Positions 43,534 through 53,547 of a stretch of DNA of 64,000 nucleotides are shown here, in pieces. Source of the stretch: JAXMEB01 sp046348545. Its GTDB lineage: Bacteria; Pseudomonadota; Gammaproteobacteria; Berkiellales; Berkiellaceae. The DNA is taken from contig JAXMEB010000007.1 of the NCBI GenBank assembly GCA_046348545.1, positions 14,122 through 78,121 on the forward strand, written 5' to 3'. The number at the start of each line of letters is the position of its first letter. Position 1 is the first letter of the stretch. The notes beneath the pieces are model-generated. The model had not been told where the DNA came from. It searched no databases and was given only the letters and a program-made list of their open reading frames with translations. A program made the translations under genes and the position numbers.

Positions 43534-44249
43534 TGAGAAGATTTATGCTTGCGCTGCCATTAACCGCGATGCCAATGATAAGTTTGGCCTCAGAAAAACC
43601 TTCTCTAGATGATGCTCAAGCGCAGCTTAAAACATCATTTTCAAGTTTATCTATTGTTGATTTTTCAGAAAGCCCCATTCCAGATATCTATGAAGTCAAC
43701 ACGGGCAATGGGATTATTTACTACCACCCTAAAAAAGACATCATATTTTTTGGGGAGATGTACGATAAGAGCGGAGAGTCATTAACTCAGGCGTCCTTAG
43801 CCAAAGCAATGAAGTCGAATTTAGAGAAATTACCAACTAAATACGGGATTCAAATAGGAGACAAGGACGGGATTGAGATTATTGAATTTACTGATCCAGA
43901 CTGCCCCTATTGTCGGGAATACGAAAAGTTTATAACGCAATTGAGTGAGGAGAAAGCAATCAAGCGAACCATCTATTTTGACACACGAATTCATCCAGGC
44001 AGTTTGGATAAGGTGACACATATCATTTGCTCAGAAAATCAGGAGGAAGCATTTCATGACATTTATTCAGGGAAAACAATGGAATACAAACAATGTGATC
44101 AAGCAGCCGAAATATTGGCAGCGCACTTGCGCGTTAGCGAGGGGCTCGGGGTGTCCGGTACACCCACCTTTATCTTGGGAGATAAGCTCAGCCCGGGTTT
44201 TAGACCTGGCGCAATTCTAGAATATGTTAACGAACAAAAGCGTAAATGA
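43533..44249 (+). CDS. DsbC-like disulfide isomerase
   Basis: 238 residues from the ATG at 43533. A signal peptide (MRRFMLALPLTAMPMISLAS) precedes a DsbC-type dimerisation domain (IYEVNTGNGIIYYHPKKDII) and a thioredoxin domain with CPYC (about 130-133) and GVSGTPTFIL containing the cis-Pro. In F-like systems periplasmic disulfide proteins (TrbB, DsbC) fold Cys-rich Tra proteins such as TraN, TraU and TraH. It leads the tra cluster. Confidence 0.9.
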   Translation: MRRFMLALPLTAMPMISLASEKPSLDDAQAQLKTSFSSLSIVDFSESPIPDIYEVNTGNGIIYYHPKKDIIFFGEMYDKSGESLTQASLAKAMKSNLEKLPTKYGIQIGDKDGIEIIEFTDPDCPYCREYEKFITQLSEEKAIKRTIYFDTRIHPGSLDKVTHIICSENQEEAFHDIYSGKTMEYKQCDQAAEILAAHLRVSEGLGVSGTPTFILGDKLSPGFRPGAILEYVNEQKRK

Positions 44250-44256
44250 GGTCAAC

Positions 44257-44565
44257 ATGTCTGAATCCAAAAAGAAATTAATATTCAACTTAATCCTAAT
44301 AACACTCTGTCTGTCACCAGCGGTTTCGCATGCACTCACCGCGCCTGCAAAAACGGATTTTGCTTATGACATCTATGATGTTGGCGTCAATAAGCTTCTA
44401 AAGGGGCCAATCGGCTTTGTTGGAGGCATTACGATGCTGGTCACCAGTGCAGTGAATATCACTAAAAACTGGGTGTTGGCGGCGCTAGGTATTTTAGGCG
44501 GAACCGCGATTGTGAAAGCCGATACCTTGGTGACGAGTATGGGCATGTTGATGAGTTCACTGTAG
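44257..44565 (+). CDS. F-type pilin precursor (TraA pilin)
   Basis: 102 residues from the ATG at 44257 (GAGG upstream). An N-terminal membrane segment with a signal peptidase site after SHA, a short periplasmic stretch, then two hydrophobic helices (LKGPIGFVGGITMLVTSAV and WVLAALGILGGTAIV), as in F pilin. It directly precedes traL. The symbol is left blank to avoid confusion with the relaxase traA. Confidence 0.75.
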   Translation: MSESKKKLIFNLILITLCLSPAVSHALTAPAKTDFAYDIYDVGVNKLLKGPIGFVGGITMLVTSAVNITKNWVLAALGILGGTAIVKADTLVTSMGMLMSSL

Positions 44566-44574
44566 AGCTAGAAC

Positions 44575-44844
44575 ATGTACGAAGAAAGAATGGCTAAATA
44601 TTTGCATCTACCACTTCAGATTCTTTGGTTTGACTCGAACGAGGTTGCACTGATTTTCATTCTTTATATCATGGCGCTCTGTTTTGGTGGGCTGATGTGG
44701 GTTGCTCTAGTCGTTTTGCCTTTTCCATTGATTCGGCAAAAGCGACAGATGTCCCGAGGCTACTTTCAGCATACTATTTATCAATTAGGCTGGATGGACT
44801 TGAAGGGATACCCTGTTTCATCTGCGAGAACGTTCTATGAGTAA
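44575..44844 (+). CDS. traL: TraL pilus assembly protein
   Basis: 89 residues; an inner-membrane protein with two hydrophobic helices (VALIFILYIMALCFGGLMW and VALVVLPFPLIRQ). Overlaps traE by 8 bp. Matches the VirB3/TraL family in size and order. Confidence 0.85.
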   Translation: MYEERMAKYLHLPLQILWFDSNEVALIFILYIMALCFGGLMWVALVVLPFPLIRQKRQMSRGYFQHTIYQLGWMDLKGYPVSSARTFYE

Positions 44845-45418
44845 AATCCGTATCGATAAGTTTTTACAGTCCTCATCCAATGCATTTGCAGAAAATAGAC
44901 TTTTAAAAATATGTCTTGTTTTGATTGTAGGATTAACAATCGTGAATACCATTCAGATTAGAGGTGCCATAGGTCGTGAGCGAACCGTTATTATGCCAAC
45001 AGGGGTGGGGTATGCGTTCGAAATATCCGGCAACACGGCAAATGACGAATATTTCAAGCAGATGGCTCGGTATGTGATTAATCTCTATGGCTCAATTGAT
45101 GCGTCTAATGTCCATGCTAAATTCAATGAATTGCTGATGATGGTTCATCCGACGCGACATGGTGCACTAAGAGATGAATTGCTAGCGCGTGAAAAGGACT
45201 TTCTCAGATATGCATCTGTGGCCCAGCATCTTTCGCTTAAAGAGAATGAAGCGTTGAGGATACAAAACAATAATAAAATGGTCGTCAGAGTCATCAAAGA
45301 GAGCATCGTGGGTAGCGAAATCACACGCAGAGCTGAGGTTGACTACATGATTGAATTTGTCATGGAGCATGGCAGATTTTGGCTGATGGATATTAAGGAG
45401 AAGCCAATTAATGCGTAA
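44837..45418 (+). CDS. traE: TraE, VirB8-like channel component
   Basis: 193 residues with a single N-terminal transmembrane helix (LLKICLVLIVGLTIVNTIQI) and a periplasmic domain. TraE of F has the same build (NTF2-like VirB8 relative). Confidence 0.9.
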   Translation: MSKIRIDKFLQSSSNAFAENRLLKICLVLIVGLTIVNTIQIRGAIGRERTVIMPTGVGYAFEISGNTANDEYFKQMARYVINLYGSIDASNVHAKFNELLMMVHPTRHGALRDELLAREKDFLRYASVAQHLSLKENEALRIQNNNKMVVRVIKESIVGSEITRRAEVDYMIEFVMEHGRFWLMDIKEKPINA

Positions 45419-46139
45419 ACGAGTGATAATAGGTTTGTCGGTATTCCTGATGTCATCCGTCTGTAGTGGGATGACTGTCAATTCGGAAGTACCTACCCAT
45501 GTCGAATTATCCAACACGGATATTAATCGATTAGTATGTCAGCATGGCAGCATTAATGACGTATTTTATAGCCAAGAAAAAGGTATCAGCGTCAATGTCA
45601 GTGAAAGTAATGCTTTCGTTAAATTCCTCATTATGAATGATGGGAATGCCGATAATCATGTCACGCTCGATTCTGAATTCTATGTCGTTTGTGATGGCTC
45701 CATCTATACCCTGATTGCATCGCCCAAAAATATCCCTGCTCAGACTGTCTATTTATCAGCCTCTGAAAAGGGCAATATCCAAAAGAACATTTCGCTTTAC
45801 TCAGCATTACCGATTGAAGAGCAAGCGGTTGATTTGATTAAGCGAACACTCACAGATGATATCCCAGACTCTTTTAATATCAAGAAATATCCTATTGAAG
45901 ACAGTGTGCCTGTCATCGAGATTAAAGATATCCCCTTTGCTAAGGCACGTGAGGTTTCAATTGAAGGCGTAGGATTGCGACTGACCGAATATGTTGGTAA
46001 AGCTCGCTTTGCTGTTGATTTAAACGAAGTTGATTTCCTTGATACGAGTCTAGGTCGACATACCCTCGCAATTACATTAGACCCTGTTCAAATACGTCCA
46101 GGCATGGTGGTACGTGCATACATCGTGGAGCGCGTTTAA
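45411..46139 (+). CDS. traK: TraK, VirB9-like core complex protein
   Basis: 242 residues with a cleavable signal peptide (VIIGLSVFLMSSVCSG). It is a beta-rich periplasmic protein that contacts the lipoprotein TraV and the inner-membrane TraB. Overlaps traE by 8 bp. Confidence 0.9.
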   Translation: MRKRVIIGLSVFLMSSVCSGMTVNSEVPTHVELSNTDINRLVCQHGSINDVFYSQEKGISVNVSESNAFVKFLIMNDGNADNHVTLDSEFYVVCDGSIYTLIASPKNIPAQTVYLSASEKGNIQKNISLYSALPIEEQAVDLIKRTLTDDIPDSFNIKKYPIEDSVPVIEIKDIPFAKAREVSIEGVGLRLTEYVGKARFAVDLNEVDFLDTSLGRHTLAITLDPVQIRPGMVVRAYIVERV

Positions 46140-47327
46140 ATGCAATATCGCTTCAAAGACTGGTGGAATGCTTTAAATAGTCAACAAAAAAATAATATCA
46201 AGAAGTGGGGAACTGCCTCTTGTCTCGTGGTTGTTGTCCTTTCTGCTTACTATGCAACCGGTCAAGATAGACAACATGAACCTGTTCAGCCGACTGAGCG
46301 GAAAATTCAAACAACCAACAATATGCTTGAAGATGATATCAGAGCGAATGTTAAGCAGCAGGTTGGTTCTGTTCAAAATGCCGTCGACAAGCAAAATGAG
46401 AAAATCGAGGCGCTTACCGATATTTTAGAAGAGCTGGCTAAAAATACACAGAACTTTGAACGACAAGCAGAGAACCCGATTGAGCCTCATTTTCAGCAAG
46501 AAACGCATGATTACGTACACCCGACGTATCCAGCACCGCCGCCGATGCCAGATGCTGGCAACTACTATCAAAGCCAAGCCTTGGAGTCTCGTCAATATGA
46601 ACCGATTGAGCCTCGAATTTTGGGAGGTATTGGTCGGGCAGAAGGGGCGCCGATCAAAAAAGAGCAATCTACAAAAAAAAAGAACCTCATTCCTTTGCCG
46701 CCCTCATTTATGGCAGCCAAGTTGTTAACCGGGATTGATGCGATGACTTCTGAATTAGGGCAAGGCAATCCCGAAACCATTATTTTTAGAGTCCAAGCGC
46801 CTGCGGTTTTGCCGAATAGCTTAAAAGCCAATTTAAAGGGCTGCTTTGTTGTGGGCAATGCTACAGGCAGCCTTGCTAAAGAGCGAGTGCAGGTCAAGCT
46901 CGTTTCTCTGCATTGTATGTCATTGAGCGGTGAAGCGGTCATTGACCAACGAATCAAAGGGTTTGTCACCGATAGAGATGGCAAACGCGATATGTCCGGC
47001 ATTGTTGTGACTAAGGCGGGCTCGAATTTAGCGCGTAGCTTTATGGCGGGTGTTGTTGGCGGCATGGGCGATGCCGTTTCACTATCCAGTACAACCACCT
47101 CAACCAGTCCCTTGGGCGCAACGCAGGTTATCGATCCGAGCAAGGCCGTACAGGCCGGTTTAGGACAGGGCTTTAAATCAGGCTCGCAAGAGTTGCAGCG
47201 ATATTATTTGGACTTAGCCAAACAAGCGACGCCAGTGATTGAGGTTGGCGCATCTAAGGACGTCACGATTGTGATTCAAGAAAGTGTGGATTTGGAGATT
47301 AAGGAGTTTCACGATGCGGATATCTAG
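46140..47327 (+). CDS. traB: TraB, VirB10-like core complex protein
   Basis: 395 residues. One N-terminal membrane span (WGTASCLVVVVLSAYYATG), a coiled coil (VKQQVGSVQNAVDKQNEKIE), a proline-rich linker (PTYPAPPPMPDAG) that spans the periplasm, and a beta-barrel domain (GCFVVGNATGSLAKERVQV). It energises and forms the outer-membrane channel. Starts directly at the traK stop. Confidence 0.9.
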   Translation: MQYRFKDWWNALNSQQKNNIKKWGTASCLVVVVLSAYYATGQDRQHEPVQPTERKIQTTNNMLEDDIRANVKQQVGSVQNAVDKQNEKIEALTDILEELAKNTQNFERQAENPIEPHFQQETHDYVHPTYPAPPPMPDAGNYYQSQALESRQYEPIEPRILGGIGRAEGAPIKKEQSTKKKNLIPLPPSFMAAKLLTGIDAMTSELGQGNPETIIFRVQAPAVLPNSLKANLKGCFVVGNATGSLAKERVQVKLVSLHCMSLSGEAVIDQRIKGFVTDRDGKRDMSGIVVTKAGSNLARSFMAGVVGGMGDAVSLSSTTTSTSPLGATQVIDPSKAVQAGLGQGFKSGSQELQRYYLDLAKQATPVIEVGASKDVTIVIQESVDLEIKEFHDADI

Positions 47328-47826
47328 GGTTTCAACTAGTTTGTTAGTCGCAACACTCACTGGTTGCTCCATGCTGCCCTATGAAAATGATTACAGCTGC
47401 CGCCTAAAGGACAACTATGGCAAATGTATCAGCGTTGAATCCGCTTATACAGAGGCTGTCACAGGAGAGTCACAAGGTGAGCCCATGAAACCTAAGTCTA
47501 AGCAGCGTTTTGGAAGCAGGGCGAAATCTAATGACAGTACCCAATTTTCCAAGAATCCAGCCAATGCATATGACAATTATCGCGATCGAACCTATCAACA
47601 GCTTAGCGAAATGATTAAGCAGCCTAATACACCACTTTTGCAGCCGCCTAAAGTCATTCGCACCTTGGTGGTGTCTTATTCACCCAGTACTAAGCAAGAC
47701 ACACTTTATATGCCGCGCTATGTGTACACCGTTATTCAAGATCCAAAATGGGTATTAGGACAATATCTACATGGCAAGCCTGAATTAATTAAAAGTCTAG
47801 TGGATACCAGGGAAGTGAACTCATGA
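47314..47826 (+). CDS. traV: TraV lipoprotein, VirB7-like
   Basis: About 170 residues from the ATG at 47314 with AAGGAG upstream. The signal peptide ends in a lipobox LTGC, then NDYSCRLKDNYGKCIS supplies two Cys as in F TraV. Overlaps traB and traC. Confidence 0.9.
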   Translation: MRISRVSTSLLVATLTGCSMLPYENDYSCRLKDNYGKCISVESAYTEAVTGESQGEPMKPKSKQRFGSRAKSNDSTQFSKNPANAYDNYRDRTYQQLSEMIKQPNTPLLQPPKVIRTLVVSYSPSTKQDTLYMPRYVYTVIQDPKWVLGQYLHGKPELIKSLVDTREVNS

Positions 47827-50264
47827 GTCAACTGAAGGTTCGTGATATTGAAAGGCTCGTTGAAAGGGATATTTTTTCAGATTATCTGCCCTGGTTTTTG
47901 TACGATCAAGAAAATGGATTTTTCCTCAATCTTGACAACACTGCGGGCTTGATATGGGAATGCACGCCACTGCCATTTTGCAGTATGAAGCAAGTTAACG
48001 CATTGGAATCGATTTTGCAGCGCGACTTTCCCAAAGGCACCGTGATGCAATGGATTTTGTATCCAGACCATAATATTGAAAATTATGTTGAATCCTTTCT
48101 AGCGAACAAGAAAAGGCCAGACCGGCTAGCCCAAAAAACTGCCGAGGAGTATGCCAAGTTTTTAAAGGCGGGCACTCAAGGGCTAAGTCAAACTAAAGGG
48201 ATACCTGTACGTACATTTCGTCTTTTTGTCACCATCAAATCACCCGACGTCATCGACCTGGATGAGCTGGCTGTTTTAGAAGAGAGTATGCAAGGCATTG
48301 GTTTAAATCCTAAACGTTGGCAAGCAGAGGATTTATTAAAATGGGCGAGGCAATTCTTTAATGGTTTTGACAGTGAATGTGGTGGAAGTTTTGACCCAAA
48401 AGTACCATTGAGCAAGCAAATCATCGATGCTTCTAATCGTATCGATTTTGCTGCTAGACCTGCGAAAATCGGAAAACGTTTTGCAAGATGTCTAACGCCC
48501 AAAACGACAGGTGATAGCATCGATCCGCTGATGGTCAACAAAATGTTTGGCGGCATTATGGGGCCCAATGATGATACCAGCCAAATCACAACCCCATTTT
48601 TATATTGCCTCACGGTCATCTTCGATGATGCGGTGATGAAAATTCACAATAAAGCCAGTGTGACCATGTCTATGCAGGCGGTTGGTTCATTTTCAAAAGC
48701 ACTCAAACGAAGGCTCGATGAATTCGGATGGGCGCTCGATAAGCTTGCGACCAATGAAAAGTTTGTTCAGGTCATCCCCACGATGTGGGTTTTTGCTGAC
48801 ACGGAAGAGTCCCTTCGGAAATCGGCTGCTAGAGTGGAACGCATCTGGGAAGCGGAAGTTAAATTTAAAGCGCAGGTCGAAGACAAAATTGAGCCCGCGC
48901 TGTTCATTATGTCTTTGCCGTTCGGTTTTTATAACGTCGGAAAGAATCTAGATAACCTAGATAGACATTTTATTTTGCCGACCAGTAGTGTGGCACGTCT
49001 TTTGCCGGTACAGGGTGATTTTCAGCCTTCAAGTATCCCGATTGTTCCCTCTATAGGGAGAAAAGGGCAAATTGGCGGAATTGATGTTTTTGATAAAAGA
49101 GCCAACGCCCATAATTTCTATATTGCTGCGGCAACGGGGTCTGGTAAATCGTTTTGGCTCAACTTTCTTTGCTCAAACTACTATGCAGCCGGCGCCAAAG
49201 TCCGTTTAGTAGATATTGGGTATTCTTATAAGAAATTAGCTTTGAGCACCAAGCAGCGCTTTTTAGACTTAGACAAAGAATTTGTCTGTATGAACCCTTA
49301 TGATTTTAAGGCGCTTGATGGTGAGGATAATATTCGTAACCTGGATACCGCTGTCCAAGTGGTGGCCCAGATGGTCTACTCGTCTTCTGGCGATCCGATG
49401 CCTGAAACGGAATATTCGCTGATTAAGCTGGCATCTCATTGGGCGATTGAAGCGGGGCGGCAACAGCAAGGGATTGATGCAGTGTATGAATACCTTAAAA
49501 CCTACCCAAAATACGATAATCAAACTGAACAAATCCCTCAGAGCATTATTGATAGCGCACATGGTTTGGCATTTAATCTCAGCGACTTCACTTCCACTGG
49601 TGCTTATGGGAAGTTCTTTAATGGTCCCAGTACCTTTGATATCTCTCAAGACGATTTAGTCGTGATTGAGCTAGAGGGCTTAAGGTCTAAACAAGAGCTC
49701 TTTAGCGTCGTCGTTATGCAGATGATGAATTGCGTGACGCAGGATTTGTACTTGTCTGACCGAGCGACCCCTCGTTTTATTATTTTTGAAGAAGTTGCCA
49801 CCCTATTACAACAGCATGGACAACAAGATTTTAGCCGTTTAGGCAGAATTATCGAAGAAGGATATCGCAGAGCGCGGAAATACCAAGGTTCATTCGGAGT
49901 AGTCTTTCAAAGCCTGCTTGATATGAAGAACAAGTTTGGAAGTATTGGGGATGTGATTAACACCAACGCGATTTTTAAGTTCCTATTGGAGGGTAGTGAT
50001 TACCGCAAAGCGGCCAGAGAAGGGATTATTGAAATCGATGGGTTAGCACTTGATTTATTGGAATCAGTAAAAAAACACAATCCACATTATTCAGAAATGT
50101 TTGTGATGTCGCCTTTTGGTATGGGGGTCACGCGTTCGATTGTTGATCCATGGACGTATTGGGTCAATACCAGTTCTGGACATGAAGTGGCTCTCTTTGA
50201 GGCTTTATTGAATGAGGGCAAAACGCCTTTTGAGGCCATACAGCAGTTATCGGGTATCACGTGA
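47823..50264 (+). CDS. traC: TraC, VirB4-like secretion ATPase
   Basis: 813 residues; a P-loop AAATGSGKSFWLN (about 436-448) and Walker B RFIIFEEVATLL (about 645-656) with RRARKYQGSFG afterwards. It powers pilus assembly. The start ATGA overlap with traV couples translation. Confidence 0.95.
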   Translation: MSQLKVRDIERLVERDIFSDYLPWFLYDQENGFFLNLDNTAGLIWECTPLPFCSMKQVNALESILQRDFPKGTVMQWILYPDHNIENYVESFLANKKRPDRLAQKTAEEYAKFLKAGTQGLSQTKGIPVRTFRLFVTIKSPDVIDLDELAVLEESMQGIGLNPKRWQAEDLLKWARQFFNGFDSECGGSFDPKVPLSKQIIDASNRIDFAARPAKIGKRFARCLTPKTTGDSIDPLMVNKMFGGIMGPNDDTSQITTPFLYCLTVIFDDAVMKIHNKASVTMSMQAVGSFSKALKRRLDEFGWALDKLATNEKFVQVIPTMWVFADTEESLRKSAARVERIWEAEVKFKAQVEDKIEPALFIMSLPFGFYNVGKNLDNLDRHFILPTSSVARLLPVQGDFQPSSIPIVPSIGRKGQIGGIDVFDKRANAHNFYIAAATGSGKSFWLNFLCSNYYAAGAKVRLVDIGYSYKKLALSTKQRFLDLDKEFVCMNPYDFKALDGEDNIRNLDTAVQVVAQMVYSSSGDPMPETEYSLIKLASHWAIEAGRQQQGIDAVYEYLKTYPKYDNQTEQIPQSIIDSAHGLAFNLSDFTSTGAYGKFFNGPSTFDISQDDLVVIELEGLRSKQELFSVVVMQMMNCVTQDLYLSDRATPRFIIFEEVATLLQQHGQQDFSRLGRIIEEGYRRARKYQGSFGVVFQSLLDMKNKFGSIGDVINTNAIFKFLLEGSDYRKAAREGIIEIDGLALDLLESVKKHNPHYSEMFVMSPFGMGVTRSIVDPWTYWVNTSSGHEVALFEALLNEGKTPFEAIQQLSGIT

Positions 50265-50265
50265 C

Positions 50266-52149
50266 GTGCGGTGGTTAGGATGTTTATGGATGCTGTTCAG
50301 CAGCGTGGTCATAGCGGGAACGAATGAAGCAGAGCAGGCACAAAGGATGAGTGAATTAGTGGCTCAGAAAATGGGAACGAGCAAAGCCTTGAATGAGAAT
50401 TACGTCAATCCATTGATGACAGGCAGTAGCATGACAACGTTGGATGGGAATAAAAGCTTTAAGGGTCAAATGATGTGTCAATCGAGTGAAGCTTTTTTAA
50501 GAATGAATTTACAACCCCTATCTTCGGGGGATGTTAAAATAATCAGTATCGAACAAGATGCTAGCTTATCGGGTAAGATCGACGCATTTACGACCCCTTC
50601 ATGGATTATTTCTGGCGTTTGTGCCAATGGATTCATGCAATGTAAGCCAGGCACCTGGCAAGACTGCAAAGCTTATCACTGGCACGTAGGTGAAGACAAC
50701 GTTTTGAACGCCAAAGAAACTGCATTTTCTGATTTAGGCGGCTGTTATTGCATCAACAACGACTGCGGCACCGGCTTGGCTTGGTCGAACTTAAATGCGG
50801 TTCTCACTAATCTGGGGGGCGGCGCAGCAGCTGCATTGGCGAAACGCCATCCTTTTTATGCCATTGGCGATGTTAAAACCACTCAAACCAGCATCACCTA
50901 TTACGGTCAAAATGGTGCTTCATGCCAATCGAATTCGCTTAAAGATACAGCCGCTTTGAATCAGTTGGTTCAGTATCAGAACAATCACGAAAATCTTAAG
51001 AAAGATGCATTTGAACAACAAAACATAAATCCTCTTTATAGCAAATTAACAAAGGGACCGTTGAATACCGATGGGGGGCATGCCTACCATCAGTGTTCCA
51101 TCAAGCGAGAAATTCCAATCAATGAGACTCGGATTGATGACATCATTGGGTATGAGAGTGGTGCAGGTGGGGTATCCACTTGTGGTCCAGATTGCTTGAA
51201 TTTAACCATTGGCAATCCGAACTATAGAGGAGGACAGTGCACCATTGATGAGCATCATGCAAAATTTTATATCAAAAAACCAGAACGGATTCTATCGGCC
51301 ACTTTAACCCACGCTGCTTGGGATGATTGGATCCAAATCCATGCTAATGAAAAGTATATTTGGTCTGGGCCTTTTAACAATTGGACAGATTATTGGGGCA
51401 GACAGCCTGGCGCTTGCGAATTAAACAGGAGCTGGAGTCAATCTCCAAACGTTGATTTTACGAGTCTGCTTAAGAAAAAAGGACCTATAGATTTTCGGGT
51501 TCGCGTTGAAATTGCAGGTCTTGGCTATGGCTATGCGAGCGCAATCGTGAAAGTGGATACTGCCTGCCATCTTGAAAAAGATGAGATTATCGACACCTGC
51601 AAAGCCTATCAAGCCGATCCAGATTGCAGCTTGATGGAAGAAAAAGTCGATGGCGTTTTTACCTTCAGGCATTCAGCAGGAACCGGCTTATCTCCTATCG
51701 CACAAGAAAAGAAAATCGCGGGTTCGATGTGCGAATTTAAGCTGAAGCGAGATTGGTTTCAAAAAGAGCGTAAGTATTTATGCAAAAAGCAGGGCAAGTA
51801 CAGTTTTAATCTGCCAGATACCAGCCAATATTCAATCTCTGTGAAAGAGCCTGTTAAAGTTCCGATGTGTGTTCAGTCCTGCAAAACCAGGAAAGCGCGG
51901 CCTCAACATGATGCCAGTATTTCGGGTGTCACCGGTAGTAATAAAGTGAGTCCCGTTACCTATGATTTCTTTTATCATGAATGCAAAAACGACACAATTT
52001 GCCCGATTGAGGACGGCGAAGAAATTATTAAATCATGTCAATGTATCGATGAATTTGCAGAAAGCACCGCAATGATGCAGACCCTTAGAATGGCAGGTCA
52101 GGATATTTTATGCTCAAGTGGAACTTCGCGTCCTATGGATGGCTTTTAA
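50266..52149 (+). CDS. traN: TraN-like mating-pair protein, N-terminal part
   Basis: About 627 residues from a GTG at 50266, which gives a good signal peptide (RWLGCLWMLFSSVVIAG); an ATG at 50212 inside traC is an alternative. It is Cys-rich with an apparent jelly-roll-like middle (TLTHAAWDDWIQIHANEKYI) and TraN-type Cys pattern (CKTRKARPQHDA, CKNDTICPIEDG). TraN is an outer-membrane adhesin that stabilises mating pairs. The C-terminal TraN signature is not here but in the next gene. Confidence 0.75.
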   Translation: MRWLGCLWMLFSSVVIAGTNEAEQAQRMSELVAQKMGTSKALNENYVNPLMTGSSMTTLDGNKSFKGQMMCQSSEAFLRMNLQPLSSGDVKIISIEQDASLSGKIDAFTTPSWIISGVCANGFMQCKPGTWQDCKAYHWHVGEDNVLNAKETAFSDLGGCYCINNDCGTGLAWSNLNAVLTNLGGGAAAALAKRHPFYAIGDVKTTQTSITYYGQNGASCQSNSLKDTAALNQLVQYQNNHENLKKDAFEQQNINPLYSKLTKGPLNTDGGHAYHQCSIKREIPINETRIDDIIGYESGAGGVSTCGPDCLNLTIGNPNYRGGQCTIDEHHAKFYIKKPERILSATLTHAAWDDWIQIHANEKYIWSGPFNNWTDYWGRQPGACELNRSWSQSPNVDFTSLLKKKGPIDFRVRVEIAGLGYGYASAIVKVDTACHLEKDEIIDTCKAYQADPDCSLMEEKVDGVFTFRHSAGTGLSPIAQEKKIAGSMCEFKLKRDWFQKERKYLCKKQGKYSFNLPDTSQYSISVKEPVKVPMCVQSCKTRKARPQHDASISGVTGSNKVSPVTYDFFYHECKNDTICPIEDGEEIIKSCQCIDEFAESTAMMQTLRMAGQDILCSSGTSRPMDGF

Positions 52150-52979
52150 TCATGTTCGTTTTTTCAGCTTATGGCAATTCTATGATGTGTGATGGCAAAT
52201 CATCTGATGTCAGTGAGCCTAACATGCTTCTGGATGATGGCAGACGCGATCAAGACGGAATGTGCTTGGACTCAATTTATATCTTTAGCGGACGCGCGGG
52301 GACCTGTAAGCCTGCTGGCGCCTCCACTGCGTTCAAGAACTGTTGTGAAGATAAAGGAAAAGTTTATACGGATTCAACCGGCTCGATTGCCAGCACGGCC
52401 CGTTACGCGGGTGCAATTCGTAGTGTCTATAAAATTTCAAAAGGCGCCTATCTAGCCTATAAAACAGAAATCGCGAGAGGTGCCACGAAACAAGCCGCCT
52501 CATTGGCTGCGAAGGGTGCAGCAAAGGAGCAGTTAGCCATCGCATTTGACCCTACCTCACTGGCCATTTCAGTGGGTATTTACTTTGCGATGGACTATTT
52601 GCAAAAGTCTTGCGGACAGGCTGATATGGAAACAGCGATGCTGAGAGGGAGTGGTTATTGTGTTGAAGTTGGAGAGTATTGTAAGGATAAAGCGCCGGGT
52701 TTAGGTTGCATTCAAAAGGAGAAATCCTATTGCTGTTTCAACAGTAAAATGGCCAGAATCATTCAGGAACAAGGCCGCAATCAGCTCAAGAGCATAGGCG
52801 GCTGGGGTGATCATGAAGCACCCAATTGCCGTGGTTTCACGCCAGAAGAGTTTCAAGCGCTCGATTTTTCAAAAATCGACTTATCAGAATATTACAGCGA
52901 TTTAGTTCATAAGATGCAAGGGACCGTTCAAGCAGACATCAAAGGGAAAGTGAATGACTTTATGCAAATGTCTCACTAG
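52110..52979 (+). CDS. TraN-like protein, C-terminal part as a separate gene
   Basis: 289 residues with its own signal peptide (ASYGWLLIMFVFSAYGNS) and an AGGA ribosome-binding site. It carries the characteristic TraN end: CCFNSKMARIIQEQGRNQL, NCRGFTPEEFQALDFSKIDL, and several Cys pairs. It overlaps the preceding gene by 40 bp in another frame. A split TraN could be natural or the result of a frameshift; a second signal peptide favours a real two-gene arrangement. Confidence 0.75.
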   Translation: MLKWNFASYGWLLIMFVFSAYGNSMMCDGKSSDVSEPNMLLDDGRRDQDGMCLDSIYIFSGRAGTCKPAGASTAFKNCCEDKGKVYTDSTGSIASTARYAGAIRSVYKISKGAYLAYKTEIARGATKQAASLAAKGAAKEQLAIAFDPTSLAISVGIYFAMDYLQKSCGQADMETAMLRGSGYCVEVGEYCKDKAPGLGCIQKEKSYCCFNSKMARIIQEQGRNQLKSIGGWGDHEAPNCRGFTPEEFQALDFSKIDLSEYYSDLVHKMQGTVQADIKGKVNDFMQMSH

Positions 52980-53547
52980 CCTGGTGTTGATGGGGATGTC
53001 AGGGATGCTGATGGCTGAAAGTATGACCATTGGGAAGACTTACCCCGTTATTGAAAAAGATGCTCTAGCTGAAATAGAAGAAAAGGCAGCGCATACCAAT
53101 TGGCAGCAAGCCCTTAAAACAGAGCCCAAGACTTGGCAGGCTACGCAAGCTTTTTATCTTCCGAATGCTTCCGAGTCAATTCAGCGTACACATGTGCCTT
53201 GGTATACCACGCAGTTTGATATCAAGGATGGAATGGGCAGGGTGATTTATCCAAAGGGCTTCACCTTCAACCCGCTCGTGTACATTAGAATGCCACAGCG
53301 CATCGTAGTAACAAGTCCGCAAAATTATACCATCATCAAGGATAAGCTTTTAGCAAGCGACTTGATTCTCCTGACCGAGGGCAGTGCGGTTGAACTATCA
53401 GAACAGCTTCAACGCCCCATTTTTGTTCTGGATCAGCAACTAAAAGAGCGCCTAGGCTTGAGGGTACAGCCCGCTATTATCACGCAATCAGGGGCGCAAT
53501 TTGTGATTGATGAGATTGGGCCGGAGGTGAAGCAACATGCGGGCTAG
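52954..53547 (+). CDS. traW: TraW pilus assembly protein
   Basis: 197 residues with a signal peptide (CLTSLVLMGMSGMLMAES). Periplasmic protein; the start MTIGKTYPVIEKDAL and the late FVLDQQLKERLGL and QPAIITQSG match TraW, which works with TraU and TrbC. Overlaps both neighbours. Confidence 0.9.
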   Translation: MTLCKCLTSLVLMGMSGMLMAESMTIGKTYPVIEKDALAEIEEKAAHTNWQQALKTEPKTWQATQAFYLPNASESIQRTHVPWYTTQFDIKDGMGRVIYPKGFTFNPLVYIRMPQRIVVTSPQNYTIIKDKLLASDLILLTEGSAVELSEQLQRPIFVLDQQLKERLGLRVQPAIITQSGAQFVIDEIGPEVKQHAG

